From positions 453,938 to 517,937 of the forward strand of contig NZ_JAAQQU010000104.1 of NCBI RefSeq assembly GCF_011742145.1: DNA of 64,000 nt, written 5' to 3'. The position numbers were made by a program, and so were the translations under genes. The notes below the pieces were generated by a model. That model saw nothing but the letters and a program-made list of their open reading frames with translations. It was not told where the DNA came from and ran no database searches. This DNA is from Flavobacterium sp. J49. GTDB lineage: Bacteria; Bacteroidota; Bacteroidia; Flavobacteriales; Flavobacteriaceae. Positions 52,918 to 62,300 of the stretch are shown here, piece after piece. Each line of letters begins with the position of its first letter. The stretch's first letter is position 1.

Positions 52918-53442
52918 TTATTTTTTCTTTTCTCTAAGGGTCGAGATAAGTTCGTCTTCGATAGGCGCTTTGACTTCAATGACTTGGTCTATATTGTCGT
53001 TCGGGACAGTCATCGAAAGGACATAGTGTTTTATTTTCCACTTTCCTTTGACTAAAACCATCACGCCCGAACCGCGACAGATTTTCATTTGGGTATCGAG
53101 TAATTCATCAAACCAAGCGATTTTTTTATCACTGCTGAAGTAAAGGTGTCTTTCAAGTGCCGTAAAGTTCCAAGCTTTTCCTTTGTCGAAATAAGGTTTG
53201 GCAAAAGCCTGAAAAGCGGTTTTATCCCAATGCTCGGTTGCGTCAGTTCCAATAAAAATGGAGTCGTCTGTCATTGCGTCGAAGTAGTTTTTAAAGTTGG
53301 CTTCGGCAGCGTCTTTGTGCCAAGCATCGAGCGTTTTGTTGATTTGTTCTTTCGGGTCAACTACCGGAGTTTTGGCTTTAACTTGAGCGGTTATAGTGGA
53401 AGTTGTGATTAATGCTATCAATAGGATTACTGCTTTTTTCAT
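52918..53442 (-). CDS. Exported SnoaL/NTF2-like protein
   Basis: 174 residues. Signal peptide MKKAVILLIALITTSTITAQ. The mature part has the NTF2-like pattern: VDPKEQINKTLDAWHKDAAE (first helix), NFKNYFDAMTDDSIFIGTDA, EHWDKTAFQAFAKPYFDKGK, KIAWFDELLDTQM, VLVKGKWKIKHYVLSMTVPN. The W-x-x-D-A-A-x-x-x-x-Y and FIGTDATE wording is common to periplasmic SnoaL-like proteins of Bacteroidota. No catalytic residues can be named. ATG at 53442, single gene. Confidence 0.83.
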   Translation of the reverse strand: MKKAVILLIALITTSTITAQVKAKTPVVDPKEQINKTLDAWHKDAAEANFKNYFDAMTDDSIFIGTDATEHWDKTAFQAFAKPYFDKGKAWNFTALERHLYFSSDKKIAWFDELLDTQMKICRGSGVMVLVKGKWKIKHYVLSMTVPNDNIDQVIEVKAPIEDELISTLREKKK

Positions 53443-53550
53443 GATATTGTATTGTTTAGTTGTTGTTTTTTGGTGTAGTAAATATAATACTTGCCGTTAG
53501 TTTAAAGCCATTAGTTTTTGTAATTTTATGAAAATAATTTCAAAATTGGT

Positions 53551-55146
53551 ATGAAAAGCAAGCAATGGTTTGGCGGATTTTTTATAATGATGGTCTTGGG
53601 CTTCTCTCTGACCGGTTGGTATTGTGCCAAAAAAGAAGAGGGTAAAACAACGTCGGCAACCGCTCTGAACAGTAAGTTTCGTTCGGAAGATATCGCTTTG
53701 TCGTTTGACAGCACACAGATTAAGGTTTTTTATGCCAAGTATCCGAAGTTGGTTTTGTACCAACAGCAGGCTGTAATGCTCTATCAAAAAAACCAATACA
53801 ATTTTATTTGGTATGACAAGAAAGGCCGAAAAGAAACCGCCGAAGTCATTTACAACAAGTTGAACAATTTGTTTGAAGACGGTCTTTTGGCTAAAGTTCC
53901 CTATAAAGAAGTCCTGGACGGTATGTTCCAAAAAACAGCATCCAAGCCTAACCTTGACGTTGAGTTGTTTTTGACCAATTACTATTTTTATTATACCAAC
54001 AAAGTGCTTCAGGGCATTGATGACAGTAAATCGGATGAGTTAGGGTGGTATTTGCCCCGAAAAAAACAATCTTATGTGGCATACTTGGATTCATTGTTGA
54101 TTGACCCCAAACTGATTGACAACAAAGAACAATTGATTGGTCAATACTACAAGCTTAAAAGTGTGTTGCAAAAATACCGCGCCTTGGAAAAAAACGGAGG
54201 TTGGAAAGCGATTGATGTTCCAACAGACTTCAAACCATTGAAACCCGGAGACAGTTCCGACTTGGTGGCGCAAATCAGGGCGCGATTGTTTTTGACGGAA
54301 GATATTGCGGCCGATTCAAAGAGTACGGTTTATGACGAACCGCTGCAGCAAGCGGTATTGAAGTACAAAAAGCGCAATGGCTTTTCGGAAGATAAAATCA
54401 TTTTGTCCAAACACATCGCCGAAATGAATGTGCCGATTAGTGATCGCATCAAGACGATTATCGTTAACATGGAGCGCTGTCGTTGGATTTCGAAAGACAT
54501 TACTAAAGCCAAAGAGTTTATCGTGGTGAATATTCCATCGTATCGCCTGACTTATTTTAAGGAAGGAAAAGCGGCCTTGATTTCAAATGTAGTAGTGGGA
54601 ACCGCTTTGAATGAAACGGTTATTTTTAGCGGGATGATGAGTTATGTTGTTTTTAGTCCGTATTGGAATGTGCCGAAAAGCATCCGCGACAAAGAAATCC
54701 TTCCGGCGATTAAGAAGAATAAAAACTATTTGGCCCAACACAACATGGAATGGAAAGGCGAAATGATTCGTCAAAAACCCGGCCCGAACAATTCGTTGGG
54801 TTTGGTGAAGTTTTTATTCCCGAATTCCAATAATATTTACTTACATGATACGCCGGCCAAGAACTTATTCAGCCAAGAGAAAAGAGCGTTTAGCCATGGG
54901 TGTATTCGGGTGGAAAAGCCCAAAGAATTGGCCAAACTCATTTTGCAAGACGACCCCAATTGGACTCCTGAAAAGATTGATGCGGCCATGAATGGCGGTA
55001 AAGAAAAATGGTATACGTTGAAGGATAAAATCCCGGTGTATATTGGATACTTTACATCTTGGGTAGATGATGAAGGCGTGATTAATTTCCACAAAGACAT
55101 TTACGATAGGGATAATGCTTTGGCGAATTTGTTGTTGGAGGAATAG
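53551..55146 (+). CDS. L,D-transpeptidase, YcbB/LdtD-like
   Basis: Forms 3-3 cross-links in peptidoglycan or anchors proteins, on the periplasmic side. 531 residues. N-terminal signal anchor (about 6-26; GWYC is a poor lipobox, so I leave it as a signal anchor). A scaffold domain is at about 60-230, a peptidoglycan-binding region at about 228-300 (DSSDLVAQIRARLFLTEDI), and the YkuD catalytic domain at about 330-480 with the Cys/His motif FSHGCIRVEKPKELA (about 445-459). The last segment SWVDDEGVINFHKDIYD is characteristic of YcbB. ATG at 53551. No beta-lactam resistance inference should be drawn. Confidence 0.93.
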   Translation: MKSKQWFGGFFIMMVLGFSLTGWYCAKKEEGKTTSATALNSKFRSEDIALSFDSTQIKVFYAKYPKLVLYQQQAVMLYQKNQYNFIWYDKKGRKETAEVIYNKLNNLFEDGLLAKVPYKEVLDGMFQKTASKPNLDVELFLTNYYFYYTNKVLQGIDDSKSDELGWYLPRKKQSYVAYLDSLLIDPKLIDNKEQLIGQYYKLKSVLQKYRALEKNGGWKAIDVPTDFKPLKPGDSSDLVAQIRARLFLTEDIAADSKSTVYDEPLQQAVLKYKKRNGFSEDKIILSKHIAEMNVPISDRIKTIIVNMERCRWISKDITKAKEFIVVNIPSYRLTYFKEGKAALISNVVVGTALNETVIFSGMMSYVVFSPYWNVPKSIRDKEILPAIKKNKNYLAQHNMEWKGEMIRQKPGPNNSLGLVKFLFPNSNNIYLHDTPAKNLFSQEKRAFSHGCIRVEKPKELAKLILQDDPNWTPEKIDAAMNGGKEKWYTLKDKIPVYIGYFTSWVDDEGVINFHKDIYDRDNALANLLLEE

Positions 55147-55203
55147 GTTCTCGATACTATTTCATCTCATGTGAGCCATGAGCTGAAATCACTCGAACTG
55201 ACG
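55147..55203 (-). repeat. Palindromic dispersed repeat family B, copy 2
   Basis: GTTCTCGATACT ... CACTCGAACTGACG is the inverse of the copy at 2261-2304 (CGTCAGTTCGAGTG ... TATCGAGAAC). The centre here is a different inverted repeat: ATTTCATCTCATG ... CATGAGCTGAAAT. It starts 1 base after the L,D-transpeptidase stop. Confidence 0.65.
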
Positions 55204-55212
55204 GTAGCTTAT

Positions 55213-56550
55213 TTAAAAAGCCTCTCCGTGTTGCGACAAGTCTAAGCCCATGTTTTCTGATTCTTCTGAAACGCGTATTGGGATGATGATGTTGGTTAGT
55301 TTGAACAACAAATAAGCACCGCCAAACGTAAATACCGAAACCAAAACCAGAGCCAACATGTGGTGCCCAAAGATGTTCCAGCCGCCGTATAACAAACTGG
55401 CGTTTTCTCCTTTGGCAAAGATGGCTGTTAGGATCATTCCCATAATGCCGCCTACGCCGTGACAGGCGAACACGTCAAGGGTGTCGTCAATTTGTTTGAG
55501 TTTTTTCCAGTAGACCATTTTGTTGGAGACTATGGCGCCAATGAATCCGAAGAAAATACTTTGCGGAATGGTTACATAACCAGCCGATGGCGTAATGACT
55601 ACCAATCCAACCACGGCACCAATACAAGCACCGAGTGCCGATACTTTACGTCCGTTCATTCGGTCGAAGAACACCCAAGTCAGCATGGCTGAAGCCGAAC
55701 AAATCGTGGTGGTGGCAAAAGCCATGGCAGCTGTAGCATTGGCCGCCAAAGCCGAACCAGCATTGAAACCGAACCAGCCGAACCATAGCATGCCGGTGCC
55801 TAGTAAGACGAACGGGATGTTGGTGGGAATGTGCTCGCTGTTTTTTCTTTTGCCTAAAACTAAAACACCAGCCAAAGCCGCAAACCCGGCGCTCATGTGA
55901 ACGACTGTTCCACCTGCAAAGTCCTTTACGCCGAAGAAGCTGCCCAAGAGACCGTTTGGGTGCCAAATCATGTGACATAAAGGCGTATAAATACAAAGGG
56001 TAAACAAACAAATAAAGAGCAAAAAGGAGATGAAACGGATGCGTTCCGCGAGGGCGCCGGTGATGATGGCCGGTGTTATGACTGCAAATTTCATTTGGAA
56101 CAAAGCAAACAAAATAAAAGGTATTGAAGAAGCCATGGTCTTGTGCGGGTGCATTTCGACATAGCTAAAGAAAGCAAAATCAAATGGGTTGCCAATGATG
56201 CCATAGTGAACACCGTTAATCGTTGGGCCAATCGGGGCGCCGAAAGAAAGCGAAAAACCAACCGTAACCCAAAGCAAACTGATGACACCCAAACAGATAA
56301 AACTTTTGAGCATGGTGGAAATGACATTCTTTTTGCCGACCATACCGCCGTAAAAGAATGCCAAGCCCGGCGTCATTAATAAAACCAAACAAGAAGCGGT
56401 GAGCAACCAAGCCACATCGGCAAAGTTGATGGTGTCTACGGCATTGAATGCGTTGTTGTTTTCGGCTAGTTTTTCAGGCCAGAATAAGCCCGAGATGGCG
56501 ACTAAAGTAATGATAAGGAAAGAAACAATCCAGCGCTTTTCGATTTTCAT
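55213..56550 (-). CDS. amtB: Ammonium transporter (AmtB family)
   Basis: Inner-membrane channel for ammonium uptake. 445 residues with about 11-12 TM helices. Family motifs: GLAFFYGGMVGKKNVISTML (near 65), FAGGTVVHMSAGFAALAGVL (first twin His), NFPN-like FVLLGTGMLWFGWFGFNAG, and CHGVGGIMGMILTAIFAKG (second twin His). An extra N-terminal hydrophobic segment (about 7-25) acts as a cleavable signal or additional helix, as in some Amt proteins. No glnK gene is adjacent, which is unusual because AmtB is commonly paired with GlnK. ATG at 56550. Confidence 0.94.
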   Translation of the reverse strand: MKIEKRWIVSFLIITLVAISGLFWPEKLAENNNAFNAVDTINFADVAWLLTASCLVLLMTPGLAFFYGGMVGKKNVISTMLKSFICLGVISLLWVTVGFSLSFGAPIGPTINGVHYGIIGNPFDFAFFSYVEMHPHKTMASSIPFILFALFQMKFAVITPAIITGALAERIRFISFLLFICLFTLCIYTPLCHMIWHPNGLLGSFFGVKDFAGGTVVHMSAGFAALAGVLVLGKRKNSEHIPTNIPFVLLGTGMLWFGWFGFNAGSALAANATAAMAFATTTICSASAMLTWVFFDRMNGRKVSALGACIGAVVGLVVITPSAGYVTIPQSIFFGFIGAIVSNKMVYWKKLKQIDDTLDVFACHGVGGIMGMILTAIFAKGENASLLYGGWNIFGHHMLALVLVSVFTFGGAYLLFKLTNIIIPIRVSEESENMGLDLSQHGEAF

Positions 56551-57139
56551 TTTAAATATACCCTTTTTAATTTAGGGTAAAATTAAAAAACAATATTTAA
56601 ATATTAAAAACAAGGGTATTAAAAATAGGGGTCACAATTCATTTTTATTATAATCATAATATTTAGACCCTCTTATTACATAATTTTATATAAATGGTAT
56701 TTTTTTAGCCTGAAGTTTTAAAAGGGGAAGAAAGAAGCTGTTCGTATGGGCTTGAAGAGCTTACTGTTTTATAGTCTAAGCTATCATTTGTCTATGGGAA
56801 AAGCTTGTTTAACGAAGCAATAAGGCATTTGGGCGAATTTGTAACTTTAGAAAGCTTTTTATGGTTAAAATTGATATAGCAAATTAGCCTAAAGCCGTAA
56901 TTGCCTTTCATGAGAATAATTGTATTAACCACCAACAAAATAAGCCAGATACCAAAATTGATTTACCGACCTTGTTCAACCCCTCCTCCAAAGTTCATGC
57001 CTAATTGAAGGAGGTAAGGTCGATTTTCACAAAGATTTTATGGATTAAAGAAGATATCACACAACCTGTGAAGTGCTATTAATGTTAAGTAATGTAATTT
57101 TTTAGTTAGGTCCTCGCATATATTTGGATTGTGCGGGGA
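56551..57139. other. 589-base gap with no recognised gene
   Basis: Upstream of amtB and downstream of the next gene. Frames are broken by many stops; only short chance frames exist. Two hairpins are present: CGACCTT (56967-56973) with AAGGTCG (57016-57022) enclosing CCTCCT/AGGAGG, and a terminator-like GTCCTCGCA ... TGCGGGGAC ending near 57148. A plus-strand transcript, such as a small RNA, could end there, but nothing proves it. Confidence 0.5.
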
Positions 57140-57148
57140 CTATTTTTT
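57112..57148 (+). terminator. Terminator-like hairpin in the amtB upstream gap
   Basis: GTCCTCGCA, 13-base loop, TGCGGGGAC, then TATTTTTTT on the plus strand. The stop codon of the convergent secreted-protein gene (57140) overlaps its right arm. On the minus strand the sequence behind it is not T-rich, so it suits a plus-strand transcript better. Confidence 0.55.
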
Positions 57149-58084
57149 TGAAGCCTTTTTTTGTATTTCTTTTAAATCGCTTGATTTGAAATTGGTGGCG
57201 GAGGCGGTATAGGCTGAGTAAATGATTTCCCCGGTTTGAGAGTTGGTTACCGTTACAAATTTTTCGTTGGGGGTTTTGATGAACAGTAAGTAGTAGAACG
57301 GTGATGGGTTAGTGAATATCTTATCGTTGAGTTCGGCTATGGGCATGACTTTATAGGCTTGGGTAAAGCCGTCGAAGATTTCCTTGTCGGAGTACTTTTT
57401 GCTTTCGTCGTCGGCATTTTTGGGAAACTTAATCATCACATAATCGGGGATGAACAGGGTTGCCGAAGCCAGTTTTTGCAATTCACCAGTGTTGGCTATT
57501 TCCGTTTTGGCGGCACACTCATTGCCTTTTTCTAACAAAGTACAAAGCTGTTGCAGGTAATTGCTCAACACACCGGTGCCCCAGTTTTTGAAATGACCGT
57601 CGGCGTCGTAGTCCATTTTGTATAGTGCACTTGGGTTGTTTTGGGCGAAGAAATCGGCGAAGAGTTCTATGGTGGCCACTACAATTTTATCTTGCTGATT
57701 GAAGTGTCGGCGTTTTTTGGGGTCGTAGGTGTATTTGCCATTGGTGGTCCAAAGCTCTAAATAAATGCGGGTTTCGGTAGACGCTAAAGTGCTGTTGGAC
57801 GTCGTCATATTGGCCCCGATGGTGACAAAGCTGTTGTTGGGCGCGATGTTTTTCTCTACATCGGTGTATTTGATGCACTCGACTTTGGAGAGTGTCCAGG
57901 CCTTTTTGATGGCATCGACGTATGCTGCTGCTTTGGGTGAAGCAGGATCTTTCATGGCGAAGTAGGTAGTGCCTTGTTTGATTTTGGCTACTTCGGCAGT
58001 GTTGGTGATGGTGATTTGGCTAAAGCTGAATAGGGGTGATAAAGCGATGGCTATAAGCGTTATAAAGGTGTGTTTGGATCTCAT
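57140..58084 (-). CDS. Secreted protein of unknown function
   Basis: 314 residues with a signal peptide MRSKHTFITLIAIALSPLFS ending FSQ. The mature part is mixed alpha/beta: KIKQGTTYFAMKDPASPKAA, FVTIGANMTTSNS, RIYLELWTTNGKYTYDPKKR, ATIELFADFFAQNN, LSNYLQQLCTLLEKGNEC, then IFDGFTQAYKVMPIAEL near the end. No family recognised, and no catalytic motif. It may be a periplasmic protein of the type widespread in Flavobacteriia. ATG at 58084, single gene. Confidence 0.75.
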   Translation of the reverse strand: MRSKHTFITLIAIALSPLFSFSQITITNTAEVAKIKQGTTYFAMKDPASPKAAAYVDAIKKAWTLSKVECIKYTDVEKNIAPNNSFVTIGANMTTSNSTLASTETRIYLELWTTNGKYTYDPKKRRHFNQQDKIVVATIELFADFFAQNNPSALYKMDYDADGHFKNWGTGVLSNYLQQLCTLLEKGNECAAKTEIANTGELQKLASATLFIPDYVMIKFPKNADDESKKYSDKEIFDGFTQAYKVMPIAELNDKIFTNPSPFYYLLFIKTPNEKFVTVTNSQTGEIIYSAYTASATNFKSSDLKEIQKKASKK

Positions 58085-58146
58085 AAGCTATTGGTTTAGT
58101 GAGGTAAAGTTAAAGAAATAATGATTTGGTTGGTGGGGAAAAGTGA

Positions 58147-58170
58147 GGGATAAGGGAAAAGGGATAAGGG
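58147..58170 (+). repeat. Four evenly spaced GGG tracts (potential G-quadruplex)
   Basis: GGGATAAGGGAAAAGGGATAAGGG: GGG at 58147-49, 54-56, 61-63 and 68-70, with 4-base loops and exact 7-base spacing. It also reads as a tandem AAGGGATAAGGGA unit. It lies about 70 bases before the oxygenase start. Confidence 0.6.
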
Positions 58171-58238
58171 AAGAGAGGTTATGCGGTTTAAATAGACTAC
58201 CTTAACGGAGAACTTGTCAAATCAAGTTGGGGTGTGTG

Positions 58239-58832
58239 ATGGAAGATAGTTTTGAAAGATTGATTAGCAGTTTTATTGAAAACAAAGTGGGGATAGCTGA
58301 GGATTTTTTGAGTGCGGGTTTGTGTCAGCATTTGAAAGAGAACATACTTGCGTTGCAGGCTAGCCATTTGTTGGAAAAGGCCGGCATTGGCAACGACCAA
58401 AAACTCCAACACGATAGTCAAGTGCGGAGCGATGTGATTTATTGGTTGGATAAAAAGCACAACAACATTCATGAGAATGCTTTCTTTGAAAAGATGGATG
58501 CTTTTGTACTTTATTTAAATGAAAGTTGCTACACCGGAATTACGGGTTATGAGTTTCATTATTCGTTGTATGAAGCGGGTGATTTTTATAAAAGGCATCT
58601 TGACCAGTTTCAAGACAATTCTAACCGACAGTTCTCGATGATTAGCTATTTAAACCCCGATTGGGAAACCAAAGACGGTGGCGAATTACAGATTTACCAA
58701 AACCCAACGAACCAAACCATTTCACCCAATGCGGGGAAGACCGTGTTTTTTAGGAGTAATGAATTGGAACATGAGGTGTTGGTGACGAATGTGGCGAGAA
58801 TGAGTGTTACGGGGTGGTTGAAGAGAGGGTGA
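58239..58832 (+). CDS. 2-oxoglutarate/Fe(II)-dependent oxygenase (prolyl-4-hydroxylase-like)
   Basis: 197 residues from the ATG at 58239 (MEDSFERLI); an in-frame TTG 4 codons upstream is less likely. The jelly-roll core has the metal facial triad HxD in YKRHLDQFQDNSNRQF (about 120-135) and a distal His in SNELEHEVLVTNVARM (about 175-190). The Arg for 2-oxoglutarate follows in ARMSVTGWLKR. The middle block MISYLNPDWETKDGGELQIY is the P4H-type signature. Similar bacterial enzymes hydroxylate proline in proteins such as EF-Tu, but the substrate here is unknown. Single gene. Confidence 0.88.
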   Translation: MEDSFERLISSFIENKVGIAEDFLSAGLCQHLKENILALQASHLLEKAGIGNDQKLQHDSQVRSDVIYWLDKKHNNIHENAFFEKMDAFVLYLNESCYTGITGYEFHYSLYEAGDFYKRHLDQFQDNSNRQFSMISYLNPDWETKDGGELQIYQNPTNQTISPNAGKTVFFRSNELEHEVLVTNVARMSVTGWLKRG

Positions 58833-58861
58833 AAGCTCTTTGATAGTGTTGAGTGGATGGC

Positions 58862-58900
58862 ACACGGATGACACGGATGGGACTGATTGTCACGGATTTT
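58862..58900 (+). repeat. Dispersed repeat with tandem CACGGAT units (family E-like)
   Basis: CACGGATGACACGGATGGGA, then CTGATTGTCACGGATTTTT. Three CACGGAT units within about 40 bases, immediately left of the AT-rich NUDIX-helicase island. The wording is familiar from flavobacterial intergenic repeats, by memory only. Confidence 0.5.
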
Positions 58901-59009
58901 TGGTGGGTTGAATAGTTTGGGGTTTGGTGATAAGCAGGGATTGTGATTCCGCGCTGTCGGGTTTTGGTTACGTTATTAATTATGCTTAAGTTTATAAAAA
59001 TTCCAAAGT

Positions 59010-59396
59010 ATGATTAATGTTACTTGTGCAATTATAATAATTGAAAATAAAATTTTAGTTACTCAAAGGAGTGAAATAATGAAGTTGCCATTGAAATGGG
59101 AGTTTCCAGGCGGTAAACTAGAGGAGAATGAAAACGAAATAGAATGCATAAAAAGAGAAATAAAGGAAGAGATAAATATTGAAATAGATGTTTTAAAAAA
59201 GCTTTCTAATGTTGTTCATGATTATGGAGCGTTTGAAATTAACCTAATTCCTTTTGTTGCAAATTATATTAAAGGTAGTATAGAATTATCGGAACATAAA
59301 GATTATAAATTATTAGATAAATCAGAACTCAAGAGTTTGGATTGGGCTGAAGCAGATAAACCAATTGTTGATGAATTTTTAAAACTTGAATTATGA
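59010..59396 (+). CDS. MutT-type NUDIX hydrolase
   Basis: 128 residues, close to the (deoxy)nucleoside triphosphate pyrophosphohydrolase size. The Nudix box is GGKLEENENEIECIKREIKE followed by EINIEI (about 35-60), with the R-E-x-x-E-E metal-binding glutamates. ILVTQRSEIMKLPLKWEFPG precedes it, as in MutT/8-oxo-dGTPase-like enzymes. Could cleave damaged or noncanonical nucleotides; substrate not determined. It starts an A+T-rich island and overlaps the following helicase gene by 4 bases (ATGA), so the two proteins are made together. ATG at 59010. Confidence 0.9.
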   Translation: MINVTCAIIIIENKILVTQRSEIMKLPLKWEFPGGKLEENENEIECIKREIKEEINIEIDVLKKLSNVVHDYGAFEINLIPFVANYIKGSIELSEHKDYKLLDKSELKSLDWAEADKPIVDEFLKLEL

Positions 59397-62300
59397 ACCA
59401 AGGACTTTATGAGGAATTAGTAACTAAACTAATTAATTTAAAAATAAATGAACTTGATAAAGACACTTTTCATATAGAAAAAGTTTCAATTGATAAGGCC
59501 GAGGCAGCACAGTTATTGTCTCAACATATTGGGAAAACAATTAGACATGCTTTTACTTTAATTAAAGGACAAGATATTTTAGAAACTCAAATAGAGATTG
59601 CCAATAAGATTATTCTTTTTTTAAAAGAAGAATTAAAAAAAGAAGAGTTTGAGGATGATTTGATTGAGACTGAGGGTAAGATTTTAAAGGCGGTATTTAG
59701 TAAAGTAGATGCTCATTTTACGGATTTCGGGTTACATCTTAAAGAAATAACACCTTACACAAGGCTGATTCACAGTGAGCTTTTTACAGGAGGAAATACA
59801 GGAACAACACTTGAGAGTGAATTAAGGAAGGAAATTTTATCATCTGACAAAATAGATTTACTGGTTTCATTCATCAAATGGAAAGGTATTCGGATTCTTG
59901 AAAAAGAGCTAAGAGAATTTACCAATAGAGGTGGTCAATTAAGAGTTATAACAACTACTTATATAGGTGCAACGGATGCGAAAGCAGTAGAGTTTTTGTC
60001 GTCTCTAGAAAACACGGAAGTTAAAGTTTCTTATAATACAGGAAATGAAAGATTGCATGCAAAAGCATATTTATTCCAAAGAAATACAGGTTTTCATACT
60101 GCTTATATTGGCTCTTCCAATTTTTCTCGTTCTGCATTAACAGATGGTTTAGAATGGAATTTAAAAATCACCACCAAGGAAGTTGGGCATATTATCGATA
60201 AGTTTAAGAAAACATTTGAGGCATATTGGCAAAATCAAGAATTTGAGTTATATGATAAAAACATTCATTCTGAAAAGTTAGTTGATGCTTTAAAGCAAGG
60301 TAGATTTTCAAAAGAATTTAAATTCACCACAGCAAACTTCGATATCAAACCATTTCATTACCAAAGTGAAATCCTTGAGAAGTTAGAGGTTGAACGAACA
60401 GTTCATAATAGATTTAGAAACTTATTGGTTGCAGCAACAGGAACTGGAAAAACTGTGATTTCTGCATTTGATTATAAAAACTTTAAAAGCAATAACAAAT
60501 CTTCTAAGCTTCTTTTTGTAGCTCACAGAAAAGAGATATTACAACAAGCAAGAGCAACATTTCAAGGAGTATTAAAAGACAATAATTTCGGGGATTTATG
60601 GGTTGATGGAATTGTACCAACTAGCAATGAGTTTGTCTTTGCTTCTGTTCAAACTTTAAATAATAGACTTAAAGACATTAATTTGACCCCTGAATATTAT
60701 GATTTTATAATTGTAGATGAGGTACATCATATTTCTGCCAACACTTATAGGCCAATAATAAATTATTTTAAACCAAAAGTTCTTTTAGGATTGACCGCAA
60801 CTCCTGAAAGAATGGATGGAGCAGATATTTTAGAAGATTTCTGTAACAGAATAGCTGCCGAAATAAGACTTCCCGAAGCATTAAATCAAAAATTATTATG
60901 CCCTTTTCAGTATTTCGGAATTACCGATAGCATTGATTTAACTAATGTAAAATGGGAGAAAGGCAAATATGTTGCTAGTGAATTGACAAGTATATACACC
61001 AAAAATAATGTTAGGGTTGGTGAGATAATTAATAATCTTGATAAATACACAAATGATTTAAATGATGTTCGTGCTATTGGTTTTTGTGTAACGGTTGAAC
61101 ATGCCATTTTCATGACTGAGAAGTTTAATTTGGCAGGATTGAAAGCAGAATGTTTGACCAGTAAAAACGCTAATGAAAGAGATAAAATTAGAGCGCAATT
61201 CAAGAAAAAAGAATTTAATTATTTGTTTGTAGTTGATATTTTTAATGAAGGAGTAGATATACCGAAGATAGATACAGTTTTGTTTTTGAGACCAACAGAA
61301 AGTTTAACGGTTTTCCTTCAACAGTTAGGAAGGGGTTTGCGTTTAGCAGAAGGAAAAGATTGTTTAACTGTTTTGGATTTTGTTGGAAATGCCAGACCTG
61401 AGTATGACTTTGAAAGTAAATTTAGAGCGTTAATTGGTAAAACAACAACTTCGGTTCAAAAAGAAATTGAAGATGATTTTCCACATTTACCACTAGGTTG
61501 TTCAATTGTACTAGAGAAAAAAACAAAAGAAACAATCCTTGAAAATATTAAAAAGGCTACTTCCTTAAATGTAAACCAACTGATAACTAAAATTATAAAT
61601 TTTCAGCATCAAACTACTTTAGATTTAACGCTAAAGAATTTCATAGAATTATATCACATTCCAATTGAAACTATTTATAAAAAGTATAGTTGGACAAGAT
61701 TGTGTCAAAGAGCTGGTGTGATAGATGATTTTGAAATTACAAATGAAAAACAAATCTACTCGGCAATTAGTAATAAATGGTTGTCTACCAACTCTACTAG
61801 TTATTTCAATTTTATTTTAAAGATTGCGAAACAAGGATTCAATATAAAGATAAATGATTTCGATGAAAATGAAAAAACTATGTTGTTGATGTTGCATTAC
61901 GATGTTTGGCAAAACGAAGGAGGATTTGATTCTTTAGAGAAAAGTATAAATCAGATAGGTAAAAATAAAATTCTTGTAAAAGAGATTATAGAAGTTTTGG
62001 AGATGTTAATTGATAAAGTGGATTTTAAAGAAATTGATATCCAATTACCTTATAAGCAACCTTTAAAATTACATGCACGATATACAAGAGATCAAATACT
62101 AGCTGCATTTAGGTTAAGTACTTTTGAGAAAAAATCATCTAATAGAGAAGGTGCTGCCGAAAATAAAAGTTTGAATACAGAAATACTTTTTATTAATTTA
62201 ATTAAATCAGAAGAGAACTTTTCACCCACAACAATGTATGATGATTATGCAATAAGTGAAACGTTATTTCATTGGCAGTCGCATAATGCTTATGGACCTG

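Noticed and set aside
56873..57002. 32-codon frame in the amtB upstream gap (MRIIVLTTNK start)
   Set aside because: It has low-complexity Pro/Lys-rich wording and no supporting context; it is probably chance.
58239..58832. G-quadruplex as part of a coding frame
   Set aside because: The GGG tracts lie upstream of the oxygenase start.
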